Of a stretch of 64,000 nucleotides of DNA, positions 58,602 to 64,000 are shown piece by piece. A program made the position numbers and the translations under genes. The notes below the pieces were generated by a model, which did not search any database, had not been told where the DNA came from, and saw nothing but the letters and a program-made list of their open reading frames with translations. The stretch covers positions 32,536-96,535 of the forward strand of contig NZ_WQNE01000032.1 in NCBI RefSeq assembly GCF_009759665.1, read 5' to 3'. The stretch is from Bradyrhizobium cajani. GTDB lineage: Bacteria > Pseudomonadota > Alphaproteobacteria > Rhizobiales > Xanthobacteraceae. Numbering within the stretch: position 1 is the first letter of the stretch; each line of letters opens with the position of its first letter.

Positions 58602-59717
58602 TCACACGACGATACTCAACCGTTTCGCCGCGCGCGTGATCCCCGTGTACAGCCAGCGTGCCCTGGAATCCTGAAACGCAAAGCTCTCGTCGAACAGCAC
58701 GACGTCGTCCCATTGCGAGCCCTGCGATTTGTGTACGGTCAGCACGTAGCCGTAGTCGAACTCGTCATAGGGCTTGCGCTGCTCCCAGGCGATCTGCTCG
58801 ACGCCGCCCTCGAAGCAGTCGGCGCGCACGGAGACCTTGGTCACCTTGTGGCCGAAATCCTCGTCCGGCGACAGCCGCATGGAGAGGATGCGCGATTTCG
58901 AGCGCGAGGTGTTGCGCGACTTCACGCGCCACAGGCCGCCGTTGAACAGGCCCTTCTTGCGGTTGTTGCGCAGGCATACCAGCTTGTCGCCGGCGACCGG
59001 AAAGGCGTCCTCGATGTTCTGGCGCTGGCGCACGCGCATGTTGTAGGCGCGTCGGGTGTTGTTGCGGCCGACCAGGACCTGGTCGGCGCCCATGACGCGG
59101 TCGGGGTCGAGCTCCTTGCGCGACACCACCTCGCTCTCGCCGTAGCGGCCGATGTCGAGCTCGCGTCCCTCGCGGACGTCCATCGACATCCGCACGATCG
59201 GGTCGTCCTGGGCCTGGCGGTGCACCTCGGTCAGCATCGCGTCGGGCTCGGTGTTGGTGAAGAAGCCGCCGCCCTGGATCGGCGGCAACTGGGCGGGGTC
59301 GCCGAGCACCAGCAGCGGGCAATCGAACGACATCAGGTCGCGGCCGAGCTCCGCGTCGACCATCGAGCATTCGTCGATCACGATCAGCTTGGCCTTGGAG
59401 GCCGGTGCGTCGTCCCACAGTTCGAAGCTCGGCTGCTCCTCGCCGGATTCGCGGGCGCGGTAGATCAGGGAATGGATGGTCGAGGCCTCGTCGCAGCCCT
59501 TGTTGCGCATGACCAGCGCGGCCTTGCCGGTAAAGGCGGCGAATTTCACCTCGCCGTCGACGCCCTCGGCGATGTGCCGCGCCAGCGTGGTCTTGCCGGT
59601 GCCGGCAAAGCCGAACAGGCGGAAGATCGGCGGCGTGCCGCCTCGTCCGGGTTTTGCTTTCAGCCAGTCGCCAACGGCCTTGAGCGCGGCGTCCTGATGC
59701 GGGGTGAACGTGGCCAT
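58602..59717 (-). CDS. RecD-like/Dda-type stand-alone helicase
   Basis: This 371-residue superfamily 1 ATPase has Walker A GFAGTGKTT (Lys42), a second motif (AFTGKAALVMRNKG), STIHSLIY, Walker B LIVIDECSMVD (Asp115, Glu116), LLVLGDPAQLPPI and the C-terminal helicase motifs (YGYVLTVHKSQGSQWDDVVLFDES, key words TVHKSQGSQWD, and WLYTGITRA). It is much shorter than RecD and resembles phage Dda-type 5'-3' helicases, so it is likely to act in DNA repair or replication restart without RecBC. ATG 59717 gives MATFTPHQDAALKAV; the frame extends to 59789. No partner genes are adjacent. Confidence 0.85.
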   Translation of the reverse strand: MATFTPHQDAALKAVGDWLKAKPGRGGTPPIFRLFGFAGTGKTTLARHIAEGVDGEVKFAAFTGKAALVMRNKGCDEASTIHSLIYRARESGEEQPSFELWDDAPASKAKLIVIDECSMVDAELGRDLMSFDCPLLVLGDPAQLPPIQGGGFFTNTEPDAMLTEVHRQAQDDPIVRMSMDVREGRELDIGRYGESEVVSRKELDPDRVMGADQVLVGRNNTRRAYNMRVRQRQNIEDAFPVAGDKLVCLRNNRKKGLFNGGLWRVKSRNTSRSKSRILSMRLSPDEDFGHKVTKVSVRADCFEGGVEQIAWEQRKPYDEFDYGYVLTVHKSQGSQWDDVVLFDESFAFQDSRARWLYTGITRAAKRLSIVV

Positions 59718-59829
59718 GTCTGTCTTGAGAGGTGCGAAACGAAACGATTCGCCATCCCCCAAAACTAACCATTCGCCCCGCCGGTTCAAGCGCAGGGCAA
59801 TCGCATTTGCAGGCCATTTCCCTGCGGCC

Positions 59830-59960
59830 CATCCTTCGAGACGCCCGCCTTCGGCGGGCCCTCAGGATGAGCGGAGTGCGCGGGAGCAATTTCGGCGAGC
59901 AAGGGTGCCAGTCAGCCTCATCCTGAGGAGGCTGCGAAGCAGCCGTCTCGAAGGACGAGG
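59830..59960. repeat. CATCCTTCGAGACG / CGTCTCGAAGGACGAGG repeat
   Basis: CCATCCTTCGAGACGCCCGCCTTCGGCGGGC and GCTGCGAAGCAGCCGTCTCGAAGGACGAGG are inverted ends, with CCTCAGGATGAG and CTCATCCTGAGG within. It fills most of the gap downstream of napC. Confidence 0.7.
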
Positions 59961-59993
59961 CGTTTGCTCAGACCCCGCCAAATGCAGGCCACC

Positions 59994-60656
59994 CTACTGC
60001 CAGCCGGGAACGCCGCGCATGTCGGGCAATTGGTGGGCGATGCCCTTGTGGCAGTCGATGCAGGTCTTTTCCTTGGTGAACAGGAAGCGCTGGTGCGCCA
60101 CCGCGGCCCGCGGTGACTGCTTGGTGATGTCCATGGAATCGGCGCTGTGGCAGTTGCGGCATTCCAGCGAATCGTTGGCCTTGAAGCGCGCCCATTCGTG
60201 CGCCGCCAGCTCGAGCCGGTGATCGAGGAATTTCTCCCTTGTGTCGATCGTGCCGAAGATCTTGCCCCAGACCTCCTTGGAGGCCTGCATCTTGCGCGCG
60301 ATCTTGTCGGTCCAGTTGTGCGGCACGTGGCAATCCGGGCAGGTGGCGCGCACGCCGGAGCGGTTGGTGAAGTGGATGGTCGACTTCAGCTCGGCGTAGA
60401 CGTTGTCCTTCATCTCGTGGCAGCCGGTGCAGAATTTTTCGGTGTTGGTGATCTCCAGCGCGGTGTTGAAACCGCCCCAGAAGATCACGCCGGCTATGAA
60501 GCCAGCGAGCACCAGTGTGCCCAATGCGAACACCGAGCTCGGCCGCGTCAGCACGCCCCAAAGCTCGAGCGCGAAGTCCCAGCTTCGCGCGATGAAGCCG
60601 CGCTTGGCCTTCTTCTGCTCCAGCTTTTCATTGGGCCCGTCAGCAGTCGTCGTCAT
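59994..60656 (-). CDS. napC: NapC membrane tetrahaem cytochrome
   Basis: This quinol-oxidising cytochrome of 220 residues is anchored by one N-terminal membrane segment (SSVFALGTLVLAGFIAGVIFW). It carries four CxxCH haem sites: Cys76-His80 (CTGCH), Cys106-His110 (CPDCH), Cys166-His170 (CRNCH) and Cys199-His203 (CIDCH). It takes electrons from quinol and passes them to NapB-NapA. ATG 60656 overlaps the napB stop (ATGA); the frame extends to 60881 antisense of napB. A repeat element follows. Confidence 0.96.
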   Translation of the reverse strand: MTTTADGPNEKLEQKKAKRGFIARSWDFALELWGVLTRPSSVFALGTLVLAGFIAGVIFWGGFNTALEITNTEKFCTGCHEMKDNVYAELKSTIHFTNRSGVRATCPDCHVPHNWTDKIARKMQASKEVWGKIFGTIDTREKFLDHRLELAAHEWARFKANDSLECRNCHSADSMDITKQSPRAAVAHQRFLFTKEKTCIDCHKGIAHQLPDMRGVPGWQ

Positions 60657-61123
60657 CGGCGGCCACCGGGACTTGCGCGCGAGAGCAGCGTGTCGATGTC
60701 GGTGAAGTCGTTGCTGACGGGCGGATTGGCGGTGTTCTGCGGCACGTGGCATTCCGTGCAGAAGAAGCGGCGCGGCGAGATCGAGGCCAGGAACTGGCCA
60801 TCGCGGTCCATGAAGTGCGTGATCGAGACCATCGGCGCCTGCGATTCCGCGGTGCGCGCCCGCGCGTGGCAGGACAGGCATTTGTTGCCGTTGAGGTCGA
60901 TCTGATAACCGTCGATCGTATGCGGGATCACCGGCGGCTGCTCCGGATAGTTGCGCACTTCCTTCTCGGAGGTGTTGCGGTTCGGCAGCATCGGCGGCGC
61001 CGGGCCCTCGTCATTGAGCGGCGCCGGGCCGCGCAGGCCCGAAGTGATCGTCTGCGCGGTCAGCGAGCTCGCACCCGCGGCGATCGCGAAGGCGAGCAGG
61101 ACGATTGCGGATCGTTTCATCAT
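60653..61123 (-). CDS. napB: NapB dihaem cytochrome subunit
   Basis: This periplasmic c-type cytochrome has 156 residues and a signal peptide (AIVLLAFAIAAGASSLTAQ). It has two haem sites, CLSCH (Cys82-His86) and CTECH (Cys122-His126), with the family words LRGPAPLNDEGPAPPMLPN, PPVIPHTIDGYQIDLNGNKCLSCH (in part) and RRFFCTECHVPQ. It passes electrons from NapC to NapA. Its ATG (61123) overlaps the napA stop as ATGA. Confidence 0.96.
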   Translation of the reverse strand: MMKRSAIVLLAFAIAAGASSLTAQTITSGLRGPAPLNDEGPAPPMLPNRNTSEKEVRNYPEQPPVIPHTIDGYQIDLNGNKCLSCHARARTAESQAPMVSITHFMDRDGQFLASISPRRFFCTECHVPQNTANPPVSNDFTDIDTLLSRASPGGRR

Positions 61124-63633
61124 GACAGGCTCACCCGCTCGATGCGCACGGCGCACTTCTTGAAGTCGGTTTGCAGCGAGATCGGATCGGTGGCGTCCAG
61201 CGTCACCTTGTTGATCAGCTTGGATTCGTCGAACCACGGCACGAACACGAGGCCGCGCGGCGGCCGGTCGCGGCCGCGCGTCTCGACGCGGGCGCGGATG
61301 AAGCCGCGGCGCGACACCACCTTCACCTCGTCGCCGCGGCGAAGCTTCGCTTCCTGCGCATCGTCCGGATGCATGAAGCAGACGGCTTCCGGAAACGCCC
61401 TGTAGAGCTCGGGGACGCGGCGCGTCATGGTGCCGGAATGCCAGTGCTCCAGCACGCGGCCGGTCGAGAGCCAGAGCGGATATTCGTTGTCGGGCGATTC
61501 CGCCGGCGGCTCGTAGGGCAGCGCGAAGATGCGCGCCTTGCCGTCGGGGTAGCCGTAGAACTGCACGTCGGTGCCCTGCTTGACGTAGGGATCGCTGCCT
61601 TCGCGGAAACGCCATTTCGTCTCCTGGCCGTTGACCACCGGCCAGCGCAGGCCGCGCTCGCGGTGATAGCTTTCGAACGGCGCGAGGTCGTGGCCATGGC
61701 CGCGGCCGAACGAGGCGTATTCCTCGAACAGCCCCTTCTGCACGTAGAAGCCGAACGCCTTGGATTCCTCGTTGGCGTAGCCTGCCTCGATCTCCGTGGT
61801 CGGGAATTTGTCGACCTGGCCATTCTTGTAGAGCACGTCGAACAGGGTCTTGCCGCGAACCTCCGGCTTCTTGGCGATCAGCTCTTCCGGCCACACCTCC
61901 TCGATCTTGAAGCGTTTTGAAAATTCCATGAGCTGCCACAGGTCGGACTTCGCTTCGCCCGGGGCAGTCACAAGCTGGTGCCAGAACTGCGTGCGCCGCT
62001 CGGCATTGCCATAGGCGCCTTCCTTCTCCACCCACATCGCGGTCGGCAGGATCAAATCGGCGGCGAGCGCCGTCACCGTCGGATAGGCATCCGAGACCAC
62101 GATGAAATTGTCGGGGTTGCGGAAGCCCGGATAGGTCTCTTCGTTGACGTTCGGGCCGGCCTGGAGGTTGTTGTTGACCTGCACCCAATAGGCGTTGATC
62201 AGGCCGTCCTTCAGCATCCGGCTTTGCAGCACGGCGTGTGCGCCGTTCTTGTCGGGGATGGTGCCTTCGGGCAGCTTCCAGATGTGCTCGGCGTGGTCGC
62301 GATGCGCCTTGTTGGTCACGACCATGTCGGCGGGGAGGCGGTGCGAGAAGGTGCCGACCTCGCGCGCGGTGCCGCAGGCCGAAGGCTGGCCGGTCAGCGA
62401 GAACGGGCTGTTGCCCGGCGCGGAGATCTTCCCGGTCAGAAGATGGATGTTGTAGACGAGGTTGTTGCACCAGACGCCGCGGGTGTGCTGGTTGAAGCCC
62501 ATGGTCCAGAACGAGACCACCTTGGTCTTGGGATCGGCATAGAGCTCGGCGAGCGCCTCCAGCCGGTTGAGCGGCACGCCGGACATCTCGGCCGCCTTCT
62601 CCAGCGTGTACTCCGACACGAACTTGACGAACTCGTCATAGCTCATGTCGGTGGAGTCGTTGGGCTTCGCCGCGCCCGTCGCCTTCTTCTGCAGCGGATG
62701 CTCGGGTCTGAGGCCATAACCGATGTCGGTCTGGCCGCGCTTGAACACGGTATGGGCGGCGACGAAGTCCTTGTTGACCCGGCCGGTCTTGATGATGTGG
62801 TTGGCGATGGCGTTGAGGATGTAGAGATCGGTCTGCGGCTTGAACACCATGCCGATGTCGGCAAGGTCGAAGGAGCGGTGCTCGAAGGTCGAGAGCACGG
62901 CGACGCGGACGTGCGGCGCGGACAGCCGTCGGTCGGCGAGGCGGGTCCACAGGATGGGATGCATCTCCGCCATGTTGGAGCCCCACAGCACGAAGGCATC
63001 GGTGGCCTCGATGTCGTCATAGCAGCCGGCCGGCTCGTCGATGCCGAAGGTGCGCATCATGCCGGCGACGGCGGACGCCATGCAGTGCCGCGCATTGGGA
63101 TCGATGTTGTTGGTGCGGAATCCGGCCTTGAACAGCTTCGAGGCCGCATAGCCTTCCCAGATCGTCCACTGGCCGGAGCCGAACATGGCGACGCCGTTCG
63201 GCCCGCGCTTCTTCATCGCCTCCTTCCACTTCAGCTCCATGATGTCGAAGGCTTCGGTCCAGGACACCGGCGTGAAGTCGCCGTTCTTGTCGTATTTGCC
63301 GTTCGACTTGCGCAGCATCGGCTGCGTCAGGCGGTCGTGGCCGTACATGATCTTGGAGAGGAAGTAGCCCTTGACGCAGTTGAGGCCGCGATTGACCTCG
63401 GCCTTGATGTCGCCATGGGTGGCGACGACCCGATTGTCCTTGGTCGCGACCATCACCGAGCAGCCGGTGCCGCAGAAGCGGCAGGCGGCCTTGTCCCACT
63501 TCATTTCGCTGTTGTCGCGTTCGGTGACGAGATTGGCGGCGAGCGCTGGTGCCGACATGCCCGCGGCAGCCGCCGCGATGGCGGCGGCCTCGAGCTTCAG
63601 CATCTGGCGGCGGTCGAGCTTTGGCGAGGTCAT
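61120..63633 (-). CDS. napA: Periplasmic nitrate reductase catalytic subunit
   Basis: This molybdoenzyme of 837 residues reduces nitrate to nitrite in the periplasm. The N terminus is a twin-arginine signal (KLDRRQMLKLEAAAIAAAAAG). The iron-sulfur cluster ligands are Cys51, Cys54, Cys58 (CRFCGTGC) and Cys86 (RGLNCVKG). The Mo ligand is Cys184 (NARHCMASA). It ends RLSGP-type NapA domain words (KKCAVRIERVSLS). ATG 63633 with AGGAAGAG upstream fits the signal; the frame to 63840 lies in napD antisense sequence. It supplies the nitrite used by NirK, about 43 kb away. Confidence 0.98.
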   Translation of the reverse strand: MTSPKLDRRQMLKLEAAAIAAAAAGMSAPALAANLVTERDNSEMKWDKAACRFCGTGCSVMVATKDNRVVATHGDIKAEVNRGLNCVKGYFLSKIMYGHDRLTQPMLRKSNGKYDKNGDFTPVSWTEAFDIMELKWKEAMKKRGPNGVAMFGSGQWTIWEGYAASKLFKAGFRTNNIDPNARHCMASAVAGMMRTFGIDEPAGCYDDIEATDAFVLWGSNMAEMHPILWTRLADRRLSAPHVRVAVLSTFEHRSFDLADIGMVFKPQTDLYILNAIANHIIKTGRVNKDFVAAHTVFKRGQTDIGYGLRPEHPLQKKATGAAKPNDSTDMSYDEFVKFVSEYTLEKAAEMSGVPLNRLEALAELYADPKTKVVSFWTMGFNQHTRGVWCNNLVYNIHLLTGKISAPGNSPFSLTGQPSACGTAREVGTFSHRLPADMVVTNKAHRDHAEHIWKLPEGTIPDKNGAHAVLQSRMLKDGLINAYWVQVNNNLQAGPNVNEETYPGFRNPDNFIVVSDAYPTVTALAADLILPTAMWVEKEGAYGNAERRTQFWHQLVTAPGEAKSDLWQLMEFSKRFKIEEVWPEELIAKKPEVRGKTLFDVLYKNGQVDKFPTTEIEAGYANEESKAFGFYVQKGLFEEYASFGRGHGHDLAPFESYHRERGLRWPVVNGQETKWRFREGSDPYVKQGTDVQFYGYPDGKARIFALPYEPPAESPDNEYPLWLSTGRVLEHWHSGTMTRRVPELYRAFPEAVCFMHPDDAQEAKLRRGDEVKVVSRRGFIRARVETRGRDRPPRGLVFVPWFDESKLINKVTLDATDPISLQTDFKKCAVRIERVSLS

Positions 63634-63649
63634 GATGGCTCTTCCTGAC

Positions 63650-63964
63650 TCAGGCGGTTTCGATGGCATGGAAGACGAGTGCTGCCGAATAGACGTCCGG
63701 CAGCGACTGGATGGTGTTGAGCATGGTGCCGAGGCTGCCGGCGTCAGGCGCTTCGGTGACGACGACGAGCTTGCCGCGCGCATCGCGGCCGTGAATCTCG
63801 CAGCCGGGCAGCGCGGTGATCTCGGCTTCGACCTCGGCAAGCCGCTCGGGGCGCGCCTGCACGATGATGCTGGCGATTTCGCAGCCCGGTGGCGGCACGA
63901 TGCGGTCGGTGCTGAGCACCCGGCCGGTGATCAAGGCGCGGCGGTTGAGTGTGGCTTGAGACAT
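63650..63964 (-). CDS. napD: NapD chaperone for NapA
   Basis: This 104-residue cytoplasmic chaperone binds the NapA twin-arginine signal before export. It has family pattern CEIASIIVQARPERLAEVEAEITALPGCEIHGRDARGKLVVVTEA (key words IASIIVQA, PGCEIHGRD and KLVVVTEA). It precedes napA by 16 bases. The right edge of the window cuts off the start of the operon, where napE is expected. Confidence 0.94.
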   Translation of the reverse strand: MSQATLNRRALITGRVLSTDRIVPPPGCEIASIIVQARPERLAEVEAEITALPGCEIHGRDARGKLVVVTEAPDAGSLGTMLNTIQSLPDVYSAALVFHAIETA

Positions 63965-64000
63965 GATGCCTGTCTTTCGCTGTTCGAGATCAATGCGGGG

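Noticed and set aside
61978..63648. Long plus-strand frame opposite napA
   Set aside because: NapA is certain from cluster and Mo ligands; the opposite frame is a composition artefact.
63979..63992. CTGTTCGAGATCAA near the right edge as a FixK-type box for nap
   Set aside because: Only one half-site fits (TTGAT on the minus strand, CAG at the other end) and it would lie within or just after napE. The true nap promoter is outside the window.

Overview
The window looks like a chromosomal segment of a denitrifying alphaproteobacterium, most likely a Bradyrhizobium or close relative. The grounds are: strong GC-rich codon use; the set nirK-nirV, hemN, nnrR and nnrS; a complete hmu haem-uptake cluster including hmuP and the IsdG-type haem oxygenase hmuQ; napDABC; and many short palindromic intergenic repeats of the kind common in Bradyrhizobiaceae. 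No rRNA, tRNA, CRISPR array, prophage or insertion sequence was recognised. The genus call rests on gene content recognised by eye, not on a search.

Layout. 0-10 kb: the 3' part of a GGDEF-EAL protein, a GlpD-type glycerol-3-phosphate dehydrogenase, a ParE/ParD-like toxin-antitoxin pair, a Pot-type ABC operon (ATPase and two permeases, no binding protein), and a convergent sugar-type ABC operon (binding protein and two permeases, no ATPase). 10-16.7 kb: an AsmA-family protein, scoAB (3-oxoacid CoA-transferase), and an Fbp-type ferric-iron binding protein/permease pair preceded by an Irr-like iron-control palindrome. 16.7-24.1 kb: the nitrite/NO island, with nirV, nirK, a copper-chaperone fusion protein, a 66-residue membrane protein, hemN, a DUF1858 protein, nnrR and nnrS. 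Six TTG-N8-CAA (FixK/NnrR-type) sites tie it together. 24-28 kb: an AraC regulator, a FixJ-like regulator whose receiver lacks the phospho-acceptor Asp, and a DUF4139 protein.

28-37 kb: haem uptake. hmuPTUV runs leftward and hmuR-hmuQ-hutX-exbB-exbD-tonB runs rightward from a shared intergenic control region, covering outer-membrane import, energisation, periplasmic capture, inner-membrane transport and cytoplasmic haem handling. 37-49 kb: a phytase-like esterase, a second ATPase-less sugar-type ABC operon headed by a 2-hydroxyacid dehydrogenase, a Cache-domain chemoreceptor, a Bug/TctC binding protein and two tandem DMT exporters. 49-60 kb: purA, an uncharacterised proline-rich membrane protein, a cluster of small exported or membrane proteins (two sharing a four-cysteine pattern), msrB and an exported msrA, an exported TPR-caspase protein and a RecD-like helicase. 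60-64 kb: napDABC with overlapping cistrons, which continues out of the window.

The main theme is anaerobic nitrogen-oxide respiration combined with the iron, haem and copper supply it needs. Nap makes nitrite, NirK reduces it to NO, NnrR/FixK-type sites control the genes, HemN makes haem without oxygen, and the PCuAC-type protein next to nirK is well placed to supply copper. The most interesting leads are that copper-chaperone operon, the degenerate receiver regulator, the paired cysteine-rich exported proteins and the exported TPR-caspase divergent from msrA.
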